Positions 23,659-31,414 of a stretch of DNA of 55,684 nucleotides are shown piece by piece (position 1 is the first letter of the stretch; each line of letters starts with the position of its first letter). Position numbers and translations under genes: made by a program. A model generated the notes under the pieces. It was given only the letters and a program-made list of their open reading frames with translations, ran no database searches and was not told where the DNA came from. Source of the stretch: an uncultured Clostridia bacterium (GTDB lineage: Bacteria; Bacillota; Clostridia; Oscillospirales; Oscillospiraceae); contig CALADI010000032.1 in the NCBI GenBank assembly GCA_937890525.1, forward strand, positions 1-55,684, given 5' to 3'.

Positions 23659-23925
23659 TTAATGGTTATCCACGACATAGTCATATGCGTTTTCGCAAAT
23701 CTCTTCCCATTTGTCCCGGAACTCCATTGCGTCCAGTTCAGACGGCTTTTCATCGCCGTCATACCAGATTTCGGAAAGATCCTCCATCCAAACCAGATTC
23801 TTGGACAACTCATTCAGCTCGTTCAAAATGAACTGATCGTAAGCCTCGTCCATTTCGGCATCGTCAAAATCGGGGCGGCTCAGTGAACCATATTCAGACC
23901 ACTTGTCAAAAACATACATTGCCAT
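23659..23925 (-). CDS. Extremely acidic 88-aa ICE protein, unknown
   Basis: Starts MAMYVFDKWSEYGSLS with AGGAGG 8 nt upstream. About 26 Asp/Glu against 6 Lys/Arg in 88 residues, net about -20, spread along predicted helices (PDFDDAEMDEAYDQF, EDLSEIWYDGDEKPSE). This composition is typical of DNA-mimic proteins such as anti-restriction factors, but no family match is recognised. Confidence 0.65.
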   Translation of the reverse strand: MAMYVFDKWSEYGSLSRPDFDDAEMDEAYDQFILNELNELSKNLVWMEDLSEIWYDGDEKPSELDAMEFRDKWEEICENAYDYVVDNH

Positions 23926-23956
23926 TTTTATTTACCTCCTGTTTGCTTCTCTTGGG

Positions 23957-23980
23957 TAGGCGGGGGGATCCCCCCACCTA
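23957..23980. repeat. Intergenic hairpin TAGGcGGGGGG...CCCCCCaCCTA
   Basis: A 6-bp G/C core with outer TAGG/CCTA pairing, between the genes at 23659 and 23986, again without a T run. Confidence 0.7.
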
Positions 23981-23985
23981 TGGCT

Positions 23986-24276
23986 TTAACCTACGATAGT
24001 AAGTTTGTAATACCGATCTGCATTAATTTGGGGGTCATAATAGCGGAGAAAAGGGACATTGCTGCCGCACAGGACTTCGTGGATCAGATGACTCACTCCA
24101 GCCGGATCGACCAGCAGGGTTTCCCCGGACTGACTTTCCCACACTTCCCAGCCTGCTGGGATCTCAACGGTCAGGCGATCCCAGCAGACGGCACGGGCAT
24201 GAGGGTTATGGTAGGTGTATACATTGACCTTTTCGGCGCCCAGCACGCCATAGTTGCAGTAGATATCAATCGTCAT
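23986..24276 (-). CDS. Small ICE protein, first gene of the leading-region operon
   Basis: 96 aa. Starts MTIDIYCNYGVLGAEKVNVY with AAGGAGG 8 nt upstream. Beta-rich, mildly acidic, with H-rich VSHLIHEVL. First gene after the strong promoter at 24323-24351, so it is likely the most highly expressed of the cluster. No family recognised. Confidence 0.65.
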   Translation of the reverse strand: MTIDIYCNYGVLGAEKVNVYTYHNPHARAVCWDRLTVEIPAGWEVWESQSGETLLVDPAGVSHLIHEVLCGSNVPFLRYYDPQINADRYYKLTIVG

Positions 24277-24322
24277 TATTAAGTCCTCCTTGATGTCTGT
24301 GGTATTCCTTTAGCGTGACTAT

Positions 24323-24351
24323 ATTATAGCATGGAGTTACAAATAAGTCAA
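24323..24351 (-). promoter_or_regulatory. Strong promoter of the small acidic protein cluster
   Basis: TTGACT (24346-24351), 17-nt spacer, TATAAT (24323-24328) on the minus strand. Upstream (24352-24445) is almost pure A/G on the plus strand, i.e. T/C on the coding strand: an AT-rich UP-like tract. Nothing else is seen in the gap 24277-24489 apart from the terminator. Confidence 0.85.
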
Positions 24352-24445
24352 TATCAAAAGAGAGATATAAGCAAGAAAAATAGACAAAAAAATAAGAGAA
24401 AAGACAACAAAATGCACAAAAAGAAGAAAAATGGTCAAAAAAAGA

Positions 24446-24484
24446 AATCCCCCCTAATGTAGTTATTATCCTACATCAGGGGGA
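24446..24484 (-). terminator. Terminator of the 24490-26401 group
   Basis: ATCCCCC...CTACAT pairing around a 7-nt loop (ataataa), followed on the minus strand by TTCTTTTTTTG. It separates the winged-helix transcript from the small-protein operon downstream. Confidence 0.8.
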
Positions 24485-24489
24485 TCTTG

Positions 24490-25029
24490 TCATCTCCGGG
24501 CATGAAGCACAAGTGCCAGGATAAATATCAATAGACCCACGCTCAAGAGCGCCAGCGCCCAGATCCGATGCGTAGGATAGAGATCCGGCAGTTCCAGCTC
24601 CGGCGGAATCCGCACCGTAATCTGATTGGTCTGTCCCTCCTCCAGCCGGATCGGAGACTCCCGCAATAGGTCATATCCATCGACTCCCTCTGTCAGGAGC
24701 AGACCATAGTCACCGGCACTCAGCCCGGTGACGGAGATGGATCCATCTGCTCCAGCTACAAGAGCCGTAGCGCCCTTCAGATCCGCCGTCCAGCCGGTGC
24801 AGCGGTATACACCATCCTGCTCCAGCTCTGCGATCAGATATTTCCCTGCGTCGCCCCGAAGCGCAAAGGAGGTATGCTCCAGATCCTCCGGGGGATGCAG
24901 CCCATCGGTATAGTCAACCGCCACGGTCAGCGTGGCATCCGGCATGGCTGCGGTAGCCGGTGCGGTCGCAGCAGCCACCAACAGGAGGCAGACCCACAGT
25001 CCGGCAAGCAGCCGGTAGATCTTGGCCAT
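24490..25029 (-). CDS. Secreted, C-terminally anchored prealbumin-like protein
   Basis: 179 aa. Start MAKIYRLLAG at 25029 (GGGGGTGATGAG upstream). Signal peptide to about residue 28 (LLLVAAATAPATAA). The middle resembles a Cna-B/prealbumin beta-sandwich (SFALRGDAGKYL, ALVAGADGSISVTGLSAGDYGLLL). A membrane helix near the C-terminus (IWALALLSVGLLIFILALVL) is followed by HARR, so it is anchored outward. Likely a surface factor of the element. No LPxTG seen. Confidence 0.75.
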   Translation of the reverse strand: MAKIYRLLAGLWVCLLLVAAATAPATAAMPDATLTVAVDYTDGLHPPEDLEHTSFALRGDAGKYLIAELEQDGVYRCTGWTADLKGATALVAGADGSISVTGLSAGDYGLLLTEGVDGYDLLRESPIRLEEGQTNQITVRIPPELELPDLYPTHRIWALALLSVGLLIFILALVLHARR

Positions 25030-25033
25030 CTCA

Positions 25034-25321
25034 TCACCCCCGGCTCTGCTTCTGCCGTCCCTCAATGATGAGCCGGTACATTTTGCGGTCGTCTTTCGAA
25101 AGTTCAAAAATTGCCATGGCCTGCTCCAGATCGATGTGCTGCCGACGCATCAGGACGATCAGCAGCCGTGTCACCTGATCCGTCTGAGCGCTACGCTTTA
25201 TGGACTCCCGATCTGCCGCAGCGCCGTGCCGGATCCCCAGCTCAAAGGCTTTCCGCAGCCGGTTGTCCATGTCGGCATCACCCGTCAAAAGCTCCGCTAA
25301 AATTCGGTCTGTCTTACTCAT
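25034..25321 (-). CDS. 95-aa ICE orphan
   Basis: All-helical, charged protein starting MSKTDRILAELLTGDADMDN. Its stop lies 4 nt before the next gene's ATG. GGAGG is about 10 nt upstream of its own ATG. The gap 25322-25591 upstream holds a GCGGTAGCGCCG-type hairpin and pyrimidine-rich DNA but no further gene. Function not recognised. Confidence 0.6.
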   Translation of the reverse strand: MSKTDRILAELLTGDADMDNRLRKAFELGIRHGAAADRESIKRSAQTDQVTRLLIVLMRRQHIDLEQAMAIFELSKDDRKMYRLIIEGRQKQSRG

Positions 25322-25591
25322 TTTTTCTTTTCCTCCATTTTCTCCGGCGGTAGCGCCGGTGTTTCTTTTTCCCGGAGTGTGCCCACAGAGCTGCCCACAC
25401 CCTGTCGGGCATGGACAGCTTCTATGGACAACTCCTACTGCGTCACGGCAGGGCTTGCAGCCCCGCAGGGGTGATCTTCAGCAGATCGATCCTGCTCTGC
25501 TACACCCCGCTATCCTGATGATCAAATTTTTATTTTTTCTTTTTTGTTTTTCTGGGGCGGACAGAGATTCCGCCAAAAGGGTAGACTGCCC

Positions 25592-26401
25592 CTATGCCAG
25601 CAGCTCATCATACGGGGCATAGACATGGACCCGGACGCCGGTTCCGTCGTATTCGTACTCGTCAAAACTGGTCAAACTGCCGAATTGAGCGACACCACTT
25701 TTTTCTTTCCTCTCGTTAAAGCCCATCGTTATCTGGTTAATAAATATATGCTTGTCAGATTTCGGACCACCCCCCACACAGGGTGCGGCGATGGGGCGGC
25801 TGACCACCAGATCCGTGAGGTAGTAGGAGTTGGCAGCATGGGATTGATCCATCTTTTTGCAATGCTTTCGGATGGCCGCCTGCGCCACGCTCAGCGCCCT
25901 TGCGGCATAGCACACGGTAGACTTGGCCATCTCCAGACCAGCGGCGCAGGCGTCCTTCAGAAGCCCGGCAATCTGCCGCAGAGAGGGGAAAGCCCTGCCT
26001 GTCCGACCGGCGCAGCGGTACAGGTACAGCAGTTCCGCAAAGGCAGCCGGGGTCAGATCATAGCCCAGGATCTCCCGGCGCACCATGGTGTAGCCGCCGG
26101 TGCGCCGAACCCAGCAGTAGCTATTGGAGGCGTAGCCGAGCCGCCCCAACCGTTCATTCCAACGGTAGTTCCGGCTCTTGATGATGTACCCGCCGTTGAC
26201 CAGCTCCCGGATGGCCTGCTGCACGGTGGTGGTGCTGCACCGGGCGATCCGAGCCAGCGCAGCGATGCTGACGGTGACGGATCGGTTCTTCCGCCCGGAC
26301 AGCAGCAACAGCGCCACAGCGATCCGCTTTGTACTGTACTGAACAGCGGTGTCGTTGATCAGGTCGTTGGGGATCATTGCCACGGGATGCAGATACATCA
26401 T
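25592..26401 (-). CDS. Double winged-helix DNA-binding protein
   Basis: 269 aa. Two helix-turn-helix regions are visible: residues about 42-80 (SIAALARIARCSTTTVQQAI, RELVNGGYI) and about 135-175 (FPSLRQIAGLLKDA, AKSTVCYAARALSVAQAAI). The layout (short N-terminus MMYLHPVAMIPNDLIND, wHTH, linker, wHTH, variable tail) resembles ICE/plasmid regulators or replication initiators. AGGTGA lies before the ATG. It lies next to the candidate oriT, so control of transfer or replication is plausible. Confidence 0.65.
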   Translation of the reverse strand: MMYLHPVAMIPNDLINDTAVQYSTKRIAVALLLLSGRKNRSVTVSIAALARIARCSTTTVQQAIRELVNGGYIIKSRNYRWNERLGRLGYASNSYCWVRRTGGYTMVRREILGYDLTPAAFAELLYLYRCAGRTGRAFPSLRQIAGLLKDACAAGLEMAKSTVCYAARALSVAQAAIRKHCKKMDQSHAANSYYLTDLVVSRPIAAPCVGGGPKSDKHIFINQITMGFNERKEKSGVAQFGSLTSFDEYEYDGTGVRVHVYAPYDELLA

Positions 26402-26484
26402 TTTTGTTCACCTCTCTCTATTTTTCTTGTTTGCTGGATCGAACCAGTTTTTTCGGGACGATGCCCAGGTCATTTCAGGATTTT

Positions 26485-26574
26485 CTATCGGCTCCAGAGG
26501 GCTGGTTTTTTGCCCCTTTTTTCTTCCTCTGGTTGGCGTTTTTCCACCCACCGAATAGGTGGGTGGAAAAACAT
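26485..26574 (-). CDS. 29-aa leader-like ORF starting in a perfect hairpin
   Basis: GGAGGTG lies 9 nt before the ATG at 26574. The product MFFHPPIRWVEKRQPEEEKR... is 29 aa and basic. Its first codons form one arm of a perfect 15-bp hairpin, GTTTTTCCACCCACC/GGTGGGTGGAAAAAC (26538-26572, loop GAATA). A leader peptide with a fold that could cover translation or transcription is possible; chance is not excluded. Confidence 0.35.
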   Translation of the reverse strand: MFFHPPIRWVEKRQPEEEKRGKKPALWSR

Positions 26575-26626
26575 CTTTTTTTCACCTCCTCCCGGTAGGG
26601 AGTGTTAGGACAAGATCCGTATGCGA

Positions 26627-26697
26627 GGACACAATGTGGACACGCTGTGTCCACATTGCGTCCCCACATACAGGACTTGTTGAGGGCTGCGCCCCCA
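26627..26697. other. Candidate origin of transfer (oriT)
   Basis: A 37-bp near-perfect inverted repeat, with outer arms GGACACAATGTGGACAC and GTGTCCACATTGCGTCC (26627-26663), one arm mismatch and an asymmetric centre. It is followed 25 nt later by GGGCTGCGCCCCC (26684-26696), containing TGCGCCC, which resembles the nick core of MOBQ-type oriTs. It lies directly beside the relaxase gene. Position and structure suit an oriT; the nick site is inference. Confidence 0.5.
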
Positions 26698-26727
26698 AAC
26701 CCCCACTATGTCTGACATTGCAAGGGG

Positions 26728-29700
26728 TCAAAGGGAACGACCAAATCTGCGCTGTTTCTTTTCCTCTGGTTGGGGCTGCCGCTGCTTTTCTTTGGCAGCC
26801 ATGCGTTCTTCTTTTTTCAAGGCTTTCAGTTTTTTCTGAAGCGCCTTTTCCCGCATCAGGCTGTCATGCCATCGGTCGAGGTATTGATCCGCAAGCTGCT
26901 GCTGTTTTTCCTTGTACTTTCGCCCGTCGGCTGATGTCTGGTAGCGGGTGGAGATCTCTCCCTCTTTCCGTCGCTGGGTCTGGATCACCCGCAGCTCGTC
27001 CTCCAGTTCGGATCGGATGTTCTCCCGGGACTGGTGGGGCAAGGCTTCCAGCAGACGGATCCCTTCCGCCAAATCCTGCGGAAGGTGATCTCCCCGGATA
27101 TACAGATGTGCCAGCCGGTACTGGGCGTAGGCGGATCCTGCTTCAGATGCCCGGAGCAATAACTGCTCTGCCTTTGCCGGATCGTAGCTGCCGCCGGTGC
27201 GGTTGAGGTAGATCCCGGCAAAGGTGAACATGGCACCAGAGCTGCCAGCTTCAATCGCTTTTTCTAAGTATGCAGCCGCCGCCCTTGCGTCCTGCTTCAC
27301 GCCTAAGCCCTCTTGCAGCATCCGAGCCATTCGGGTGTAAAGCCGGTCATCCACAGCTTCTCCGGCGGCTTCAATGGCGCAAAAACGCCGATAGGCAGTT
27401 GCGTACCACCGTTCCGATTCTGCCGGATCCGGGGCGGTTCCAATGCCCTCACGATACATTCGCCCAAGCTCATAGGCTGCATAGGCGTTGGAGCCGGTGG
27501 GGTTGTTTGCGGCCATGAGATATAGCTGTAAGGCACGCCGGTCGTCTGGAGCGACTCCATTGCCCTGGCGGTACATACTAGCTAGAGTGTAAGCGGCAAA
27601 GGTATTTCCACCTGCTACCGCCTTTTCAAAATATGTCGCTGCCTTGCGGACATCTTCCGGCGTTCCGACTCCGTGGAGATTCATCATTGCCATGCGGTAA
27701 TACAGGCGGTCATCGCCCCGTCCGTTCTCCTCCAGCTGGCAGAAGCCCTGATATGCAGTGGCATACCACTTGGCAGCTTCTGCCGGATCCGGGGAAATGC
27801 CTTCTCCCTTTTCATACATCCGTCCCAGTTCGTAGGCTGCATAGGCGTTGGGTGCGGCCGGATCGTCAGCTGCCTGCCGGTAATAAAGGAGGGACTTTTC
27901 AAAGTCTCTGGGCACATCAACGCCCTTGTGATACATGGTGGCAAGCCGGAATGCTGCTGTGCGATTTCCTGCATCGATTGCCTGTTCCAGATAGGAGATA
28001 GCGGTGGTTGGATTATAGAATGAATACTCTTTTTGAAGATACAATTTTCCAAGGGCACACATGGCATCACCGTTTTTTAGGGCAGCAGATTTTTCGTAAT
28101 AGCGCCTTGCGGTGTCGATATCCTTTTCGGTGCCTGTGCCGGATTCGTACATGGTTCCCAGCCGGTAAAAGATACGGTCATCCGGGGAATCATCCACGGA
28201 TTTTTCAAATCCTTGAACCGCCTGTTTGGCTCGGCGCTGGGCTTCTGCCGGATCGACAGGGGTGCCAATGCCCTTTTGATTCATCCGCCACAATTCATAG
28301 GATGCAAAGGGATTTCCGGCAGGACTGTCTGCTGCGATTTTGAATAGTTGATACGCCTGCTCCTCAGAGCGCTGAACGCCTTGTCCCCGGAGATATTGGT
28401 TTGCAAGTGCGTAGGCGGCTGGGGCATTCCGTTCGCCGTGGACGGCGCTCTGGAACCATCCGGCAGCTTCTTCGTAGTCCTGCTTCACACCCCACCCAAG
28501 GGCATACAGCTTGCCGATCCGATACTGCATATATCCCTTCTTTCTTTCGGTGGGTTCTTTCTCCCGGAACATCTGCATGGCTGCCTGAAAATAGCGGTGC
28601 GCCTTGGCATCGTCCTGTTGGCAGCCAAGTCCCTGCATATGGAGCTTGCCGAGGTCATGGACGGCAAATCCATTTCCTGCGGCAGCCTCCTGTTGGAGCA
28701 GGGCGTATGCTTGCTCCGGCTGTGCGGGGGTATCTTTGGTTCCGTATAGCAGATTCCTTGCCTGTTTGTAGCCATCTGTCCACCAAGTTCCGGGGGAGGA
28801 TGGGAACACCATAGGCGGCTCTTCCGGGAAAGGATCTATCTCTGCCACATCTGCCGGTTCTGCCGGCTCCGGGGCAGCAGGGGCTGAGTACGGCTGCTTT
28901 TGGAATACTTCCTGGATCTGCGCCGGGTCGATGCCCAGCGTATCCAGCCGGATGGGATTTTTCCGATCCGGGGGTAAAATACTCCATGTATTGCCACGGA
29001 TGGTCAGGGTGATCCCTTCCGTTGCTTTGAGGATCTGCTGCATCTCGTGTACGCTGTGGCTGGATGCTGCCGCCATCCATAGGACACGCTCCAGCCGATC
29101 CTGATCCATGCCCTTGCTGCGCTTGCGTTCATCTGCAATGGCATTGTTGTCCTGCACCACCCAGCCGTGGGATCTGGTATACTCCATAAGCCACTCGTGA
29201 TAATGCCGTCGGAATTCAGCAGAATCTTGATGCTTAAATCCGGCCTTTGTTTCCCAAAGTGGAACATTACCATCATCATTTCGGAACATCCATGGCTGTT
29301 CCGCTCGATTTACAGCACGAACGCTGTTGATGGTGATATGGATATGGTCATTATCTGTGTCCCGGTGGACGGCAATTAGGGCATCAAAGCCTTGTAGATT
29401 CTCCCGGACAAAGGCTTTGCCTTCCTCCAGCAGATCCTCCATGGTCATATTGGGACGATCTTCTTCCGGGTGGGAGATGATGTATTCGTGATTTTTGTCA
29501 TCGTTATAGCCACGATTTTTTCCAAATGCCACATTGGTGCGGACACAGGCAATTTCCCAACGCTCTGGCACATCATCTGCTCCGGCAGCATTTACATAAG
29601 CCAGAGCGTAGTTCTCCCGCTCCTGAAGCAGTCCATTTTCATCCAAAACGGGTTCGTAATGCCCTGTGGTCTGATCTTCCATATGCTTGTAGCGGTAGTA

Positions 29701-29757
29701 TTCATAGATATCTCCATATGTAGCGGTTTTGGAAGTATTATGGACGATAACAGCCAT
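26728..29757 (-). CDS. Relaxase fused to a long Sel1-repeat domain
   Basis: 1009 aa. Residues 1-230 form a relaxase/mobilisation nuclease domain with the three-histidine metal motif in AVHRDTDNDHIHITIN (H131, H138, H140). From about 310 to 920 there is a run of Sel1-like repeats (AYELGRMYEKGEGISPDPAE, AYTLASMYRQGNGVAPDDRR), then a basic coiled tail (MREKALQKKLKALKKEERM) ending RRFGRSL. The relaxase nicks oriT and pilots the strand; the repeats probably bind partner proteins. The ATG at 29757 overlaps the mobC-like stop by 1 nt (TAATG). Confidence 0.9.
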   Translation of the reverse strand: MAVIVHNTSKTATYGDIYEYYRYKHMEDQTTGHYEPVLDENGLLQERENYALAYVNAAGADDVPERWEIACVRTNVAFGKNRGYNDDKNHEYIISHPEEDRPNMTMEDLLEEGKAFVRENLQGFDALIAVHRDTDNDHIHITINSVRAVNRAEQPWMFRNDDGNVPLWETKAGFKHQDSAEFRRHYHEWLMEYTRSHGWVVQDNNAIADERKRSKGMDQDRLERVLWMAAASSHSVHEMQQILKATEGITLTIRGNTWSILPPDRKNPIRLDTLGIDPAQIQEVFQKQPYSAPAAPEPAEPADVAEIDPFPEEPPMVFPSSPGTWWTDGYKQARNLLYGTKDTPAQPEQAYALLQQEAAAGNGFAVHDLGKLHMQGLGCQQDDAKAHRYFQAAMQMFREKEPTERKKGYMQYRIGKLYALGWGVKQDYEEAAGWFQSAVHGERNAPAAYALANQYLRGQGVQRSEEQAYQLFKIAADSPAGNPFASYELWRMNQKGIGTPVDPAEAQRRAKQAVQGFEKSVDDSPDDRIFYRLGTMYESGTGTEKDIDTARRYYEKSAALKNGDAMCALGKLYLQKEYSFYNPTTAISYLEQAIDAGNRTAAFRLATMYHKGVDVPRDFEKSLLYYRQAADDPAAPNAYAAYELGRMYEKGEGISPDPAEAAKWYATAYQGFCQLEENGRGDDRLYYRMAMMNLHGVGTPEDVRKAATYFEKAVAGGNTFAAYTLASMYRQGNGVAPDDRRALQLYLMAANNPTGSNAYAAYELGRMYREGIGTAPDPAESERWYATAYRRFCAIEAAGEAVDDRLYTRMARMLQEGLGVKQDARAAAAYLEKAIEAGSSGAMFTFAGIYLNRTGGSYDPAKAEQLLLRASEAGSAYAQYRLAHLYIRGDHLPQDLAEGIRLLEALPHQSRENIRSELEDELRVIQTQRRKEGEISTRYQTSADGRKYKEKQQQLADQYLDRWHDSLMREKALQKKLKALKKEERMAAKEKQRQPQPEEKKQRRFGRSL

Positions 29758-30509
29758 TATAGTCGATCTCCCCATTTGGTAAGTTGTTTGGTAAGCCGCT
29801 CAATGTCACGAATGGTCTGTACTAACTCTTTCCATTCTTCCGGGGCAAGCTCTCGCTGTCCCTCATTGGGTTTGATGACCATCTTGAGCAGACCGCCTTG
29901 TCTGCCGATCTCTGCCCGGAGCAGTTCCAGTTCGTCCAGAATCGCCATGTTGCTAAGGCTCCGTTCCTCGATCTGGATGCGCCCGGTCAATGCAGCCCGG
30001 CGAAGGAATTCACTCTGAGACAAACCAGAACGGGCAACTCTGCGGCGATAGTGTTCAAATTCTTCTTTTGAAAGGAAAAAATGAATCTCAATAGGTCTGC
30101 GGCGCCCAGAAGTTTTTTTCCTTTTCGGATTTTCTGGCTTTTGTTCCGGCTCAGGCTCTTGTACCGGCGTGATGGAAGTCCGACCGCTGTTGCCCCGGAT
30201 CTGTCTCATAAGCTCCTCGAAGGATTCTTTCTTTGGGATCCGTTCCGGGTGCAGGGTCAGCTCCGTGGGGATCCCCAGCCACTCGTCCAAATCCTGCGGG
30301 CGCTGCATTGCCGGACTGCTGATCAGCCGTGTGCAATCATCATCCGGCTTCAATCCAATCCAGATAACATTGTTCGGTGTATAGCAATACCAGCCAAGGG
30401 GCAGCTCTCCGGACTTCCATTGGGCTTCCGTTACTTGTTTGGCGTATTCCCACGGCTCAAGCCGGGGCTTCGGCTCTGGTTTTGATGATGTTCGGTTCCA
30501 TAGTGCCAT
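29757..30509 (-). CDS. MobC-like relaxosome accessory protein
   Basis: 250 aa. The C-terminal half has the MobC-type ribbon-helix-helix region (IEIHFFLSKEEFEHYRRRVA, SGLSQSEFLRRAALTGRIQ). The N-terminal half is proline- and charge-rich (SSKPEPKPRLEPWEYAKQVT). Start MALWNRTSSK at 30509, chosen for AGGAGG 9 nt upstream. MobC proteins bind oriT and help the relaxase. Coupled to the relaxase by the overlapping stop/start. Confidence 0.82.
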   Translation of the reverse strand: MALWNRTSSKPEPKPRLEPWEYAKQVTEAQWKSGELPLGWYCYTPNNVIWIGLKPDDDCTRLISSPAMQRPQDLDEWLGIPTELTLHPERIPKKESFEELMRQIRGNSGRTSITPVQEPEPEQKPENPKRKKTSGRRRPIEIHFFLSKEEFEHYRRRVARSGLSQSEFLRRAALTGRIQIEERSLSNMAILDELELLRAEIGRQGGLLKMVIKPNEGQRELAPEEWKELVQTIRDIERLTKQLTKWGDRL

Positions 30510-30521
30510 AGACAGCACCTC

Positions 30522-31364
30522 CTATTGTCGTGTAAACTGTTCCTTTTCCAGCCACGCTTCATATGCCATGCGGTACTGGGCAGCATCAGCAGTATGCTCA
30601 TATGCCTCCTGAAGCTCTGCAACACGGTCAGGGTCATCCGAATCACTTTCAGCCAATGCACACAGCTCCCGGTATTTCTCCATGCCGCCCAGATATAGAA
30701 CTGGTTCAGGATTGATTTGCGATACATACTGCTCAAGCATGGTCGATTCATATTTCGCTACCCCATGGAAGAAGCTGACTCCGTGGGTTTCCTTGCCATA
30801 GATGCAGCCTACCTCTCCAAAATTGTAATATGGATCAGAGTAATAGTCGATGATGACCACACGCTCATGGACGGGGACTGCCACATACTCGATCTGACCA
30901 TCTTTGAGAAGCAGATCCGCACGATATCCGTCCTGCCGAAGAAGCTGGTATATTTCGGACAGCTTCTCCTGTTTGTGGATGCTGGCACATATGCCGCTGA
31001 CCGACAGGCTTTCCCGGAGAAGCCAGTCTTTGTAAATCTGTTCATAGATGAACGGATCTGCTATGTAATCAGGGCAAGAAGTTGTCAGAATTTTTCTCTC
31101 CCGGATGACCGACTTACAGTATTCTCGGAAGAAACCGATAAATCGCAGGGAGATATCGTCCCGCTTTGGTATATGGTTTGAAGCAAACAACTCTCCCAAA
31201 CAATAGCGATCTTGCGCCTCATCATATGCTGCAATAAACCGCCTGCCTCGTTTTTCAAACGAAACATATCTCAGGACGCCATTCTGTCTCAGTAGTTCGG
31301 ATCGATAACTATCTTGTAGGAGCTTGCGGTATAGTTCCATCAGCTTTTGTTCTGTTTTTGCCAT
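30522..31364 (-). CDS. ICE orphan with an internal tandem duplication
   Basis: 280 aa; start MAKTEQKLMELYRK at 31364 (GGAGG 5 nt upstream). Residues about 5-60 (EQKLMELYRKLLQDSYRSEL... YCLGELF) and about 130-185 (QEKLSEIYQLLRQDGYRADL... YNFGEVG) align without gaps over most of their length, so a roughly 130-residue unit is repeated twice. No known motif. Lies between the YodL protein and MobC, in the transfer operon. Confidence 0.6.
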   Translation of the reverse strand: MAKTEQKLMELYRKLLQDSYRSELLRQNGVLRYVSFEKRGRRFIAAYDEAQDRYCLGELFASNHIPKRDDISLRFIGFFREYCKSVIRERKILTTSCPDYIADPFIYEQIYKDWLLRESLSVSGICASIHKQEKLSEIYQLLRQDGYRADLLLKDGQIEYVAVPVHERVVIIDYYSDPYYNFGEVGCIYGKETHGVSFFHGVAKYESTMLEQYVSQINPEPVLYLGGMEKYRELCALAESDSDDPDRVAELQEAYEHTADAAQYRMAYEAWLEKEQFTRQ

Positions 31365-31382
31365 AAATACCTCCATCATGGG

Positions 31383-31408
31383 ATGCCCCTCTGCTGCCAG
31401 AGGGGCAT
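31383..31408. repeat. Intergenic hairpin ATGCCCCTCT...AGAGGGGCAT (copy B)
   Basis: Same 10-bp stem as the copy at 32903-32928, loop gctgcc. It follows the YodL-protein stop on the minus strand; no clean T run. Confidence 0.75.
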
Positions 31409-31414
31409 TTTGTA

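Noticed and set aside
26475..26669. 64-codon minus-strand open frame across the oriT candidate
   Set aside because: Its start lies beyond the inverted repeat without a ribosome site; the 29-codon frame at 26574 has a much better one.
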